Shown here piece after piece: positions 30,053 through 39,083 of a stretch of DNA of 64,000 bases. A program made the position numbers and the translations under genes. Each line of letters opens with the position of its first letter. The first letter of the stretch is position 1. The DNA is from Aminipila terrae (lineage in GTDB: Bacteria; Bacillota; Clostridia; Peptostreptococcales; Anaerovoracaceae), in the NCBI RefSeq assembly GCF_010120715.1, contig NZ_CP047591.1, positions 2,914,001 to 2,978,000 on the forward strand, in the 5' to 3' direction. The notes beneath the pieces are model-generated. The model was not told where the DNA came from. It was given only the letters and a program-made list of their open reading frames with translations, and made no database searches.

Positions 30053-30526
30053 ATGTTTGGGATAGAATTTATTGCAGGAAACTGGCCTTTAATATGGGTA
30101 ATTGTTGCTATAGTGCTTGGAATTATAGAAGCTTTGACTATGGGACTTACTACGATTTGGTTTTGCGGCGGTGCTGTAGTCGCAGCATTAGTAGCTATGA
30201 TCGGTGCTCCGCTGGGAGTTCAGTTTGCATTGTTTTTTATCGTTTCCGTTGTACTTTTGTATTTTACAAGACCAATCGTACAAAGAAAACTGAATGTTGG
30301 GGTTGAAAAGACAAATTCCGATGCCCTGATTGGAAAAATAGGATTTGTCACAAAACAAATAGAGGCTTTTTCCACGGGACAGGTAAAGCTAGAGGGAAAC
30401 GAGTGGACTGCTATTGCGGAAAACAGAGAACTTGTAATTTATCAGAACACGAAGGTCATTGTAAGCAGAATTGAAGGTGTGAAATTGGTGGTTACGCCTG
30501 CAGAGCAGCATACAGAAAATAAATAA
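30053..30526 (+). CDS. NfeD family membrane protein
   Basis: About 157 residues with three hydrophobic helices (WPLIWVIVAIVLGIIEALTM onward) and a C-terminal OB-fold of NfeD type (ALIGKIGFVTKQIEAFSTGQ, VKLEGNEWTAIAE). NfeD proteins pair with SPFH proteins in membrane microdomains, and the SPFH gene follows 36 bases later. The start is uncertain: the ATG at 30053 has AAGGGGG 12 bases upstream, and an in-frame ATG at 30023 lacks a ribosome site. Confidence 0.88.
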   Translation: MFGIEFIAGNWPLIWVIVAIVLGIIEALTMGLTTIWFCGGAVVAALVAMIGAPLGVQFALFFIVSVVLLYFTRPIVQRKLNVGVEKTNSDALIGKIGFVTKQIEAFSTGQVKLEGNEWTAIAENRELVIYQNTKVIVSRIEGVKLVVTPAEQHTENK

Positions 30527-30562
30527 AAATCTGGTTAAGGGTTTAAATTAGGGAGGAAAATT

Positions 30563-31522
30563 ATGTTTAGTTATATCGCAGGGTTATTATTAATCATTAT
30601 CATTATTTTTTTGTTGGTAACCAATATTCGGGTTGTACCCCAGGCAAGGGCGTATGTAGTGGAAAGGCTGGGAGCATACAGTGCTACATGGCAGGTAGGA
30701 CTTCATTTTAAAATACCTCTGATCGATAAGATTTCAAGAAAAGTATCTTTAAAAGAGCATGTTATTGATTTCCCGCCTCAGCCGGTTATCACAAAAGATA
30801 ATGTTACCATGGAAATAGATACGGTTGTATATTATCAGATTACTGATCCTAAACTTTATACTTATGGTGTTGAAAATCCAATGGCTGCTATTGAAAATTT
30901 AACAGCAACCACGCTTCGAAACATCATTGGTGAACTTGAGCTTGACGGAACACTTACAAGCCGTGAACATATTAACGGAAAAATCAGATTAGTACTAGAT
31001 GAAGCAACAGATGCATGGGGCATTAAGATTAATCGTGTGGAAGTAAAGAACATTACTCCACCAAAAGATATTCAGGTAGCTATGGAAAAGCAGATGAGGG
31101 CAGAAAGAGAAAGAAGAGAAGCCATTCTTCGTGCAGAAGGTGAAAAGAAGTCTGCGGTTCTTATAGCAGAGGGTCACAAAGAATCTGTTATTTTGGAAGC
31201 AGAAGCACAAAAGCAGGCAGTAATTTTAGATGCAGAGGCTAAAAAACAGGCAGCTATCAGGGCAGCGGAAGGTGAAGCAGAAGCAATTCGTATGGTTCAG
31301 CAGGCAACGGCTGATGGAATTAAAATGTTAGTAGAATCCGCTCCTAGTAAAGAAGTTCTGGCTATTAAGAGTATGGATGCTTTCGCAGCAGCTGCTGATG
31401 GAAGGGCAACAAAAATTATTATCCCGTCCGATATTCAGGGCATTGCCGGAATGGCAACCTCTTTTGCAGAGCTGGTGAAGGATGATAAAAACGGAGAAAA
31501 GAATAAGTTAATAAATAAATAA
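30563..31522 (+). CDS. SPFH/stomatin-like membrane protein (QmcA type)
   Basis: The 319-residue product has one N-terminal membrane helix and an SPFH domain: VPQARAYVVERLGAYSATWQ and DNVTMEIDTVVYYQITDP. A long Ala/Glu-rich coiled coil follows (about residues 170-250), with repeats of ILRAEGEKKSAVLIAEG type. It should form large oligomers at the membrane and act with the NfeD protein encoded upstream. GGGAGG precedes the ATG and a terminator follows. Confidence 0.93.
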   Translation: MFSYIAGLLLIIIIIFLLVTNIRVVPQARAYVVERLGAYSATWQVGLHFKIPLIDKISRKVSLKEHVIDFPPQPVITKDNVTMEIDTVVYYQITDPKLYTYGVENPMAAIENLTATTLRNIIGELELDGTLTSREHINGKIRLVLDEATDAWGIKINRVEVKNITPPKDIQVAMEKQMRAERERREAILRAEGEKKSAVLIAEGHKESVILEAEAQKQAVILDAEAKKQAAIRAAEGEAEAIRMVQQATADGIKMLVESAPSKEVLAIKSMDAFAAAADGRATKIIIPSDIQGIAGMATSFAELVKDDKNGEKNKLINK

Positions 31523-31541
31523 TTTATTAATGGTAAATAGG

Positions 31542-31571
31542 CGGTATAGCGTAAAGCTATACCGTTTTTTT
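31542..31571 (+). terminator. Terminator after the NfeD-SPFH operon
   Basis: CGGTATAGC pairs with GCTATACCG around GTAAA and is followed by seven T. Confidence 0.92.
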
Positions 31572-31707
31572 ATAAATAAAACCTATATGCGGGATATTGA
31601 AAAAATATGGAAGACAATGTCGAATTTTGTTGTGGAAATGTTTGGATTATGCTATTGTAAGAATATTAATTGATAGTAAATTTTTTACTGAAGTTTGGAG
31701 GTAGCCT

Positions 31708-33672
31708 ATGAAAAGCATAAAATGCAAAATACTTACGGCAATCATACTTTTGGTGTCAGTTTCTCTTATACTAGTTGGAGGAACTTCTGTATTTTTGAAT
31801 TATAACAGTACGATGAGTTTGCTGGAACAGATTATGAAGGAATCTGCTGGTCTGGCATCTGACCGTGTATCAAAAGAACTGGTTGCATATCAGAATATCG
31901 CAACGGAAGCTGGTAGTATTGCCAGACTGGCTAAGCCTGAAACTCCCATTGCAGACAAGAAAAGTATTATTGATCAGAGAACTAAAACCTATGGATTTCA
32001 GCGAGGAAATATACTGGATAGTAGTGGTAAGAGTATTTTTGATGGAAATGATTATAGCGATAGAGAATATTTTAAAGTGGCCATGGAGGGGAGTCCCTTT
32101 ATTTCCAAGCCTATTGTAAGTAAAATAACAGGAGAGCTTACAGTTATAATAGCTGCACCTCTTTGGGAGTCCGGGGTTCCAGGAACAAAAGTAGTAGGTG
32201 TTGTTTATTTTGTTCCTAAAGAAACCTTTTTAAATGACATTATGGCATCCATAAATATAAGCAAAAATTCTCAAGCGTACATTATTGATGACTCAGGGGA
32301 TACGGTAGCGGATGTTAGTTTAGAAGCCATTAAAAATAATGAAAACATAGAAAAAATGGCTAAAACAGATAAAAGCCTTCAGGAACTGGCAGACTTACAT
32401 GTAAAAATGAAAGAAGGAAAGGCTGGTTTTGATACATATAAAATTCATGGAGTAAAGCAGATTCTGGCTTATGAACCAATAAAGAGTCGTGAAGGCTGGA
32501 CTTTAGGAATTACAGCTCCGGTGAAAGATTTTATGGCAGCAACCACGCAGTCTGTTATAGCTACAGTTATTTTATTAACCCTTGCAATGCTTGTATCAGT
32601 ATTGATAGCATTGAAAGTAGCCAATAAAATTTCAAATCCGATTATGGCTTGTACAAAGCGTTTAACACAACTGGCTGAAGGAGATCTTAAGTCTGATATA
32701 CCTGAAATAACTACCAGTGATGAAACCGGTATATTAGCTGGGGCAACCGGGAAGATCGTAAAAGACTTAAATGATATTATTTCAGATTTGGCAAGACAGC
32801 TTGCGGGAATTGCCAATGGTGATTTAACCATGGTATCTATGGTAACATATCCTGGCGACTTTGCCCAATTACAACGGTCATTGGAAAGCGTATTTAATGA
32901 CCTGAATCAAACTTTAGACCAAATCAATCAGGCGGCGGAACAGGTGGCTGCAGGAGCTGAACAAATGTCGGCAGGCGCTCAGGCACTTTCTCAGGGAACT
33001 ATGGAACAGGCAAGCAGTATCGAGGAATTATCAGCCACTATTACAGAGATTTCAGATAAGGTGGCTGGCAACGCTGACATTTCAAAGTTCGCAAACCAGA
33101 TTTCAAAAGAAACTGGAAGTGAGGTTCAGAATGGTAACCATCATATGTTGGAAATGGTCCGTGCTATGAATGAAATATCTGAAACCTCCGGAGAAATTGG
33201 AAAAATAATAAAAACAATAGAAGATATTGCTTTCCAGACTAATATACTGGCTTTAAATGCTGCTGTTGAAGCCGCTCGTGCGGGACAGGCAGGGAAAGGG
33301 TTCGCAGTAGTTGCAGACGAAGTACGTAATCTGGCTCAGAAGTCGGCAGAGGCTGCTCAGAATACAACAGCCTTAATAGAAAGCGCTGTGTCAGCAGTTA
33401 AAAATGGTATGGAAACTGCAGATGATACAGCTAAATCTCTTGAAGTCATTGTGGAAAAGGTAGGGGGAGTCACTGAACAGATAAATAAAATCACGGATGG
33501 ATCTGTGGAACAGGCTGATTCAATAAATCAGGTAACCCAGGGGGTTGATCAGATTGCTTCCGTAGTACAGACTAACTCAGCAACAGCAGAAGAAAGTGCA
33601 GCTACAAGCGAAGAACTCAATGCACAGGCACAGATGCTAAAAAGTCTGGTAGAAAAATTTCAATTAAGATAA
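31708..33672 (+). CDS. Methyl-accepting chemotaxis protein with Cache sensor domain
   Basis: The 654-residue receptor has a first membrane helix (residues about 7-30), an extracellular dCache-like domain (about 35-275, with YGFQRGNILDSSGKSIFDG), a second helix, a HAMP domain and the cytoplasmic signalling domain. The hairpin tip is the standard IAFQTNILALNAAVEAARAG. It would detect a small ligand outside and signal to CheA, implying that the cell is motile or has been. GGAGG precedes the ATG. No che gene is in the window. Confidence 0.95.
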   Translation: MKSIKCKILTAIILLVSVSLILVGGTSVFLNYNSTMSLLEQIMKESAGLASDRVSKELVAYQNIATEAGSIARLAKPETPIADKKSIIDQRTKTYGFQRGNILDSSGKSIFDGNDYSDREYFKVAMEGSPFISKPIVSKITGELTVIIAAPLWESGVPGTKVVGVVYFVPKETFLNDIMASINISKNSQAYIIDDSGDTVADVSLEAIKNNENIEKMAKTDKSLQELADLHVKMKEGKAGFDTYKIHGVKQILAYEPIKSREGWTLGITAPVKDFMAATTQSVIATVILLTLAMLVSVLIALKVANKISNPIMACTKRLTQLAEGDLKSDIPEITTSDETGILAGATGKIVKDLNDIISDLARQLAGIANGDLTMVSMVTYPGDFAQLQRSLESVFNDLNQTLDQINQAAEQVAAGAEQMSAGAQALSQGTMEQASSIEELSATITEISDKVAGNADISKFANQISKETGSEVQNGNHHMLEMVRAMNEISETSGEIGKIIKTIEDIAFQTNILALNAAVEAARAGQAGKGFAVVADEVRNLAQKSAEAAQNTTALIESAVSAVKNGMETADDTAKSLEVIVEKVGGVTEQINKITDGSVEQADSINQVTQGVDQIASVVQTNSATAEESAATSEELNAQAQMLKSLVEKFQLR

Positions 33673-33688
33673 TACTATCAAATCACAT

Positions 33689-33720
33689 TAAAATACCATG
33701 GAGTACTCCATGGTATTTTA
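33689..33720. terminator. Perfect 32-base palindrome, bidirectional terminator
   Basis: The whole element 33689-33720 is its own reverse complement, with arms TAAAATACCATGG and CCATGGTATTTTA. It sits between the convergent chemoreceptor and rph-like genes, 16 and 14 bases from the two stops, with T-rich ends both ways. Confidence 0.88.
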
Positions 33721-33734
33721 ATGCATAAATGCCC

Positions 33735-36359
33735 TTATCCCAGTATTTCAATATAGCCTTCTGTACCGTTAATCCGGATTTTTTGTCCGTCTTTGATTAA
33801 TTTTGTAGCGTTATCTATTCCTACAATAGCAGGAAGACCATATTCACGTGCTACAACGGCACCATGGGTCATCATTCCACCAACTTCAGTTACTAATCCC
33901 TTAATAGATACAAAAACCGGGGTCCAGCTAGGATCAGTAAATGTGGTAACAAGAATATCCCCTTCTTCAATATGGGCATCTTCAAGCTTTAATAAAACTC
34001 TTGCACGGCCTTCTACTGTGCCCGAGGATACGGGAACACCTGCTATGGCACCTTTTGGAATATTTCCGGTATCATATTCCCCGGATATGATTTCCCCATC
34101 TGATGTTATCAGTCGCGGGGGCGTAAGTTTAGAGAATAGTTCATAGTCTTCTTTTCTTCTTTTAATCTGTTCATAATCTACAGAATTTGTTTTTATAACT
34201 TGACGTAATTCATCATAAGTTAAATAGTGAATATCATCACGGTTTTTTATTGTATGATTTTGCACCAATCTATCAGCCTCTTGCATGAAGGCCTGTTTAA
34301 TAATCCAAAAATACCATACCATAATGTACTTATTGTATTCACGATAACCAACGAAATTACGTAAAACACTGATCATCTTCCTTGTTTTCCTTATTTTGCT
34401 TTTTCCTCCGGATATCTTTTCAAGTCTCAATAAAATTTCTTTTTCCTTTCTTAGGGCTTCATTTAGTCCTTCCTGGAATTTTAAGGTATGAGCACCCGGT
34501 TCAAAAGATTTTATATTACTGAGAATGATTGGAATAAGTATGGCAGGGTTTTCATTCCATCTTGTTCTGGTTATATCAATTTCTGCAGAGCATCTCATGC
34601 CGTATTTTCTTAAAAAGGCTTTAATTGCGTTTGCTGATTCTTTTCCACCCTTTAATTTATCCAGATCTTCAAAGAGATTTTCATTGTTTGCAGTGGTAAG
34701 GCATTCCTGAACTTCAGGATATTGTCGAATCACATCAGCCACATCCAGAAGAGCCAGACCCATTTCAGAGGTCACATTATTGGAAACCGATTGGGCAAGA
34801 GTATCAGCCACATTTTTTTCTCCCAGCCATTTTAAAATATTTCTATTCAGCCAGCTGGAAGCATAGGCACCAGCAAAAGAATATCGATAGCTTTTAAAGA
34901 TCATATTTTTCATATCCTTAAAATCTTTCTCTAAGAATTGAAACAACTCATCCCCGGATAACTTTTTCATAATGTTCTCTTTATTTTCTAAAACAGCTGC
35001 ATATTGTGCCATTAATTTTTCCATGTCACCAGGGTCATTTTTCATGTATGTTTTAAATGTATCAATACCCCAGCTTAACCAGACTGCAGGTTCCAACATC
35101 ATGGTTTTTCCTTTATGAAGGGATTTAACATAATCCTTTCTTGTTAATAGATTCTGGAAAGCCTTCTGCATTAATACATCAACAACACCAAGACTTTTGC
35201 AGAATGATTTACTCATGAAAGGGGATTTCATTTCGTGAGAAACATCCATAAATAATCTATCCCCGGCTTCTGTCATGGGCGTGCCAGAGACCAGAACAAA
35301 AAAGGCGTTAAAGAAGGAATGTCCTAATGGCTTCATTGCTTCCGTCATCATCTGTCTGTGCCCAAAGGACAAGTAAACATGATTATCCTTGTCATTGGCT
35401 TTAGGAACCGGATATAAAGTAGTAATTGGACGGCTTTGAACAATGTAAAACTCTTCCTTATAAAGGCACCATTCGATATCCTGAGGGCAACCAAAATATG
35501 CTTCAATGTTTCTTCCAAGGTATTCAAGTTTTAATATCTGGTGGTCGCTAAGTGTCTGTGCATTCTGTTTATGACTTTCAATTTCTTTTTCTTCAGTTCC
35601 TCCGCCGGGTAAACTGTATATGGACAGTTTCTTATGGGATATCTTTTTGTGGAGGATAGTGTGTTCCCGTACTTTATAGATGTCGGCATTAACAAGACCG
35701 GATACTAAAGCCTCACCAAGTCCAAAACTTGCATCGATTGATAATACTTTTCTGTTAGATGTTACAGGATCCGCAGTAAACATGATTCCAGATGCTTCTG
35801 GAAAAATCATTTTCTGAATAACAACAGCCAGAAAAACTTTACGATGGTCAAACTTATTTTGAATACGATAAGTTACAGCACGGTCAGTAAAAAGAGAGGC
35901 CCAGCACTTACTGATATGATGCATAAGAGCATCTTTTCCTTTAATGTTTAAAAAGGTGTCCTGTTGCCCCGCAAAAGATGCAGTAGGCAAATCTTCTGCT
36001 GTGGCGCTGGAACGAACAGCGTAAGCATTATTTTCTCCATATATGGAAAGGATTTCTGTAAGTTCCTGTTCCATGTCTGGGGGGATGGCTATTCCCTCAA
36101 TGATGGAACGAATCTTCATGCTTATATTGCTGATTTTCTCTCTGTCGTCAGCTTTGAGAGTATACAACTGACTAATCAGTGGGTCCAACTCCTGGTTATT
36201 GTTAACAACATTTTTATAGGCTTCAGTTGTAACACAAAATCCGGGGGGAACCCTTATGCCTTTTAGCTTTGACAGTTCTCCAAGATTTGAGCCTTTTCCT
36301 CCTGCTACAGGAAGTTGGTTTTTATCAATTTCCTGGAAAGTTAATACATATGGCTTCAT
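33735..36359 (-). CDS. rph: Rifampin phosphotransferase-like enzyme (PEP synthase superfamily)
   Basis: The 874-residue product has three domains: an ATP-grasp domain (GGKGSNLGELS, AVRSSATAEDLPTASFAGQQ, QDIEWCLYKEEFYIVQSRP), a long middle region where rifampin binds in Rph, and a C-terminal swivelling phosphohistidine domain with TEVGGMMTHGAVVAREYG (catalytic His). Length and middle-region sequences such as GEKNVADTLAQSVSNNVTSE resemble Listeria Rph and Bacillus YvkC more than true PEP synthase. Rph inactivates rifamycins by phosphorylation. Start at 36359 follows GGAGG. It lies directly after a TetR gene in the same operon. Activity on rifampin is inferred. Confidence 0.88.
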   Translation of the reverse strand: MKPYVLTFQEIDKNQLPVAGGKGSNLGELSKLKGIRVPPGFCVTTEAYKNVVNNNQELDPLISQLYTLKADDREKISNISMKIRSIIEGIAIPPDMEQELTEILSIYGENNAYAVRSSATAEDLPTASFAGQQDTFLNIKGKDALMHHISKCWASLFTDRAVTYRIQNKFDHRKVFLAVVIQKMIFPEASGIMFTADPVTSNRKVLSIDASFGLGEALVSGLVNADIYKVREHTILHKKISHKKLSIYSLPGGGTEEKEIESHKQNAQTLSDHQILKLEYLGRNIEAYFGCPQDIEWCLYKEEFYIVQSRPITTLYPVPKANDKDNHVYLSFGHRQMMTEAMKPLGHSFFNAFFVLVSGTPMTEAGDRLFMDVSHEMKSPFMSKSFCKSLGVVDVLMQKAFQNLLTRKDYVKSLHKGKTMMLEPAVWLSWGIDTFKTYMKNDPGDMEKLMAQYAAVLENKENIMKKLSGDELFQFLEKDFKDMKNMIFKSYRYSFAGAYASSWLNRNILKWLGEKNVADTLAQSVSNNVTSEMGLALLDVADVIRQYPEVQECLTTANNENLFEDLDKLKGGKESANAIKAFLRKYGMRCSAEIDITRTRWNENPAILIPIILSNIKSFEPGAHTLKFQEGLNEALRKEKEILLRLEKISGGKSKIRKTRKMISVLRNFVGYREYNKYIMVWYFWIIKQAFMQEADRLVQNHTIKNRDDIHYLTYDELRQVIKTNSVDYEQIKRRKEDYELFSKLTPPRLITSDGEIISGEYDTGNIPKGAIAGVPVSSGTVEGRARVLLKLEDAHIEEGDILVTTFTDPSWTPVFVSIKGLVTEVGGMMTHGAVVAREYGLPAIVGIDNATKLIKDGQKIRINGTEGYIEILG

Positions 36360-36403
36360 AAAAAGACCTCCATTCATTCATTGGCCAAGCCAGCAAACAG
36401 AGT

Positions 36404-36997
36404 TTATTCACATGATATAGTAACTCCATTTTTTAATATTTCTATAACTCCTTTAAGTTTGCTAAAGTACTTTTCTTCATCAAGCCCAGCAAAGAAGCTT
36501 TCATTTAAAATGAGCGTAATAAGCATATCAGAAATCAAATCCGAGTCAGCTTCCTGCTTAATAAGACCGGATTTCTTATCCCTGTCTATATATTTTTTCA
36601 ATGTCTCAATGGTTTTAGAACGGAATTTTATGAGAAATTCGCTGTCATCACGCCACATAAGTATACCAATGCGTCCATAATCAGGTCTGAGCATTGCCCA
36701 TTGAAAAGAAACTTTTATCTGCTCCGTAAGAATTTCAAAGATATCTGCATCCCGATTGATGGCTGCATGTTCAATGATATCCCGCTTTTCTGCCTCAATT
36801 CTTTTCATCATATACAGATAGAGATCCTCTTTATCTTCAAAATACTGGTAAAAGCTACCCTTAGGTATTTGTGCTTTTTTAATAATCTGGTTGATGGATG
36901 CATCTTTGAAAGGTTTAGATGAAAATTCTAAAACCGCAGCATCAAAGATCCTTTGTTTTTTGTCCGTACTTAAGTTGTTAAATGTGAGTTTTGGCAT
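36404..36997 (-). CDS. TetR/AcrR family transcriptional regulator
   Basis: The 197-residue product has an N-terminal TetR helix-turn-helix (KDASINQIIKKAQIPKGSFY then QYFEDKEDLY) and a ligand-binding helical C-terminal domain. AGGAGG lies upstream of the ATG. It is the first gene of a two-gene operon with the rph-like gene 44 bases downstream. Two palindromic sites overlap its promoter, so autoregulation with control of the downstream enzyme is likely. Ligand unknown, possibly a rifamycin-like or lipid-like compound. Confidence 0.93.
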   Translation of the reverse strand: MPKLTFNNLSTDKKQRIFDAAVLEFSSKPFKDASINQIIKKAQIPKGSFYQYFEDKEDLYLYMMKRIEAEKRDIIEHAAINRDADIFEILTEQIKVSFQWAMLRPDYGRIGILMWRDDSEFLIKFRSKTIETLKKYIDRDKKSGLIKQEADSDLISDMLITLILNESFFAGLDEEKYFSKLKGVIEILKNGVTISCE

Positions 36998-37019
36998 TTT
37001 GTCCTCCTATTTACATACG

Positions 37020-37061
37020 TGACCAGCTGGTCATATTTATATTATATGACCGGGTAGTCAT
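37020..37061 (-). promoter_or_regulatory. Pair of TetR operators
   Basis: TGACCAGCTGGTCA (37020-37033) is a perfect 14-base palindrome. ATGACCGGGTAGTCAT (37046-37061) is a related imperfect one, sharing TGAC and GTCA arms. Centres are 27 bases apart. One lies between the -35 and -10 boxes and the other just downstream of the -10 box, the expected places for repression. Confidence 0.75.
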
Positions 37062-37069
37062 AATTTCAA
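37041..37069 (-). promoter_or_regulatory. Promoter of the tetR-rph operon
   Basis: On the minus strand TTGAAA (37069-37064) and TATAAT (37046-37041) are separated by 17 bases, about 45 bases upstream of the regulator start. Confidence 0.8.
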
Positions 37070-37113
37070 GAGAAATTTTTAAGGGGATGTTGCAGATATG
37101 GCACAACTCCAAT

Positions 37114-37155
37114 AAAAAATGCTATGTGATTTCATAATAAATCCATAGCATTTTA
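37114..37155 (-). terminator. Terminator after the crotonase gene
   Basis: On the minus strand AAAATGCTATG pairs with CATAGCATTTT and is followed by a T-run. It ends the crotonase transcript before the tetR promoter region. Confidence 0.8.
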
Positions 37156-37179
37156 ATTTATCTGATTTTATTGTCTGTT

Positions 37180-37956
37180 CTATTTCTTCTGGAATTTTGC
37201 TTCTCTCTTTTCAAGGAAAGCACTCATACCTTCTGTTTTATCCTGGGATGCAAAAGGAGCTGTAAAGGCTTCAATTTCCATAGCACTGGCAGTTTTCATA
37301 TCAAGACCGTAACCATTATTTATGGCAGTCTTTGCAGCTGCAATCGCTATAGGGGCTTTTGACATAATCGTTTTAGCAATTTTTTCTGCAGTTGCCATCA
37401 GTTCTTCCGGTGGAACCATTTTTTCAACAAGGCCAATTCTGTAAGCTTCGTCAGCAGTAATCATTTCTGCAGTCATAATCAAATATTTTCCCATGCTTTT
37501 TCCAACAAGTCTTGGAAGTCTCTGTGTTCCGCCAAAACCAGGAATGATACCAAGGTTTACTTCAGGCTGACCAAATTTAGCTTTTTCTGAAGCAATTCGG
37601 ATGTCACAAGCCATGGCAAGTTCGCATCCTCCGCCAAGAGCAAAACCATTTACCGCAGCGATAATTGGTTTTTCAATGCTTTCCATGTAATTCATGAGCT
37701 TATGACCTAAAATCATCATGTTTCTGCCTTCAATGGCATCAAGAGAATGCATCTGGGCAATATCTGCTCCAGCTACAAAGGCTTTTCCTTCACCAGTTAA
37801 AATAGCTGAACAAATATCATTGTTTGTTTCAACTTCAGTAAATGCAGCATAAAGTTCGTTCAAAACATCCATATTCAATGCATTCATTGCCTGAGGACGG
37901 TTAATCGTAATAAATGCAATTTTATCTTTTACCTCAAATTTTAAGCTTTCGTACAT
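37180..37956 (-). CDS. Enoyl-CoA hydratase/isomerase family protein (crotonase)
   Basis: The 258-residue product is a complete crotonase. It shows AFVAGADIAQM and NGFALGGGCELAMACDIRIA (oxyanion-hole segments) and PEVNLGIIPGFGGTQRL with the catalytic glutamates. It resembles clostridial Crt, which hydrates crotonyl-CoA, and fits the acyl-CoA reduction chemistry encoded at the left edge, although it stands alone here. GGGAG precedes the ATG. Exact substrate unproven. Confidence 0.92.
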   Translation of the reverse strand: MYESLKFEVKDKIAFITINRPQAMNALNMDVLNELYAAFTEVETNNDICSAILTGEGKAFVAGADIAQMHSLDAIEGRNMMILGHKLMNYMESIEKPIIAAVNGFALGGGCELAMACDIRIASEKAKFGQPEVNLGIIPGFGGTQRLPRLVGKSMGKYLIMTAEMITADEAYRIGLVEKMVPPEELMATAEKIAKTIMSKAPIAIAAAKTAINNGYGLDMKTASAMEIEAFTAPFASQDKTEGMSAFLEKREAKFQKK

Positions 37957-38017
37957 AGTAAAAACTCCCTTTCATCTGTGATATATTTTATACAACCATC
38001 ATAACACTTTGGTTGTA

Positions 38018-38992
38018 TTATGGCAATATTAACAAGATAGATAATATTTTCCCAAGGATTAGTGACATAATTATACACAAAAACCAGACAGAAATACAAA
38101 TGATTTTCTTTTCATGTTTGAATAAAATAATCATTGAGGCCAGGCAGGGCACAAATAAAGTAAGCATTACTGTACATATAAATATCTGGGGTTCTGTGAA
38201 ACCTCCATTGGAAAATAAGGCTAAAAGGCTGGCTGCCCCTAAATCTTTTTTTATAATACTTAGAATAAATATAGCTGCTGATTCTGCTGGTAGTTTTAAA
38301 AAGTTACAAAACACAGGTGCTGTAAAAATACAAAGCTTATGTATCAGTCCAAAATAATAAAGAATGGAAACAATTATATTTCCAACAGCAAAGGGTACTG
38401 CGGTTTCCACTAAAAAACTGATACTGCTGCGAACAGACTGACAGAGTAGGGGCAGAAGCTTGGGAACCATAAAATAATAACGACACTTATATTTATGAGA
38501 GCAATTGCGTTGAGAATGACAATCTCCAGGAAACAGTAAATTCAACAGGTAACTTATTATTAAAAATATAAGAGAGATGATTACAATATAAGCCAATAAA
38601 TACTTTTTACTGGTCTGAAAAACTAATACTGTATTGATGACTAACTGGGCAGAACATGGAATAATCAGGCAAAGAAGGATTTGAGCAATTCTTCTTTCAC
38701 GGGCATTACCTGTCAGCTGTAAAGCACCTAATGCCACAGTAACACAACCGAATCCCAGAAGAAGGGGCAGTAATGTATTTGAGGAAAGACCTAATTTATT
38801 TAACCTTCTGTCCATTTTAAAGGATAAAATTTTTAATAAATTCGATTCCACCAGAAATAATTGCAAAAGATAAAAAGATGTTATAATTGGAAATAAAATT
38901 TTAAATAAAAAATACGGTACGATTGTAAACAATCCAAAATCACCATAAAGAATGTATGAAATAAGAGAATACACGTCATTTGTCATATTCAT
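38018..38992 (-). CDS. FeoB-like membrane 'gate' protein without a GTPase domain
   Basis: The 324-residue protein is nearly all membrane helices. LNKLGLSSNTLLPLLLGFGC followed by a GNARERR stretch matches the nucleoside-recognition (Gate) region of FeoB ferrous iron transporters, and a second gate-like region follows (SFLVETAVPFAVGNII). The N-terminal G domain of FeoB is absent, and the start is intact. It could be a stand-alone transporter or permease subunit; iron transport is not certain. A Cys/His-rich loop (GDCHSQRNCSHKYKCR) in the middle is unusual. It is divergent from rmuC. Confidence 0.75.
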   Translation of the reverse strand: MNMTNDVYSLISYILYGDFGLFTIVPYFLFKILFPIITSFYLLQLFLVESNLLKILSFKMDRRLNKLGLSSNTLLPLLLGFGCVTVALGALQLTGNARERRIAQILLCLIIPCSAQLVINTVLVFQTSKKYLLAYIVIISLIFLIISYLLNLLFPGDCHSQRNCSHKYKCRYYFMVPKLLPLLCQSVRSSISFLVETAVPFAVGNIIVSILYYFGLIHKLCIFTAPVFCNFLKLPAESAAIFILSIIKKDLGAASLLALFSNGGFTEPQIFICTVMLTLFVPCLASMIILFKHEKKIICISVWFLCIIMSLILGKILSILLILP

Positions 38993-39083
38993 TTTAGGTT
39001 TTTAAACCTCCCATATTGTGGTATACTTATATAGAAAATATGCACAATGTGCTGATTGCAGAATAAGAAGGGCGGATATATTT

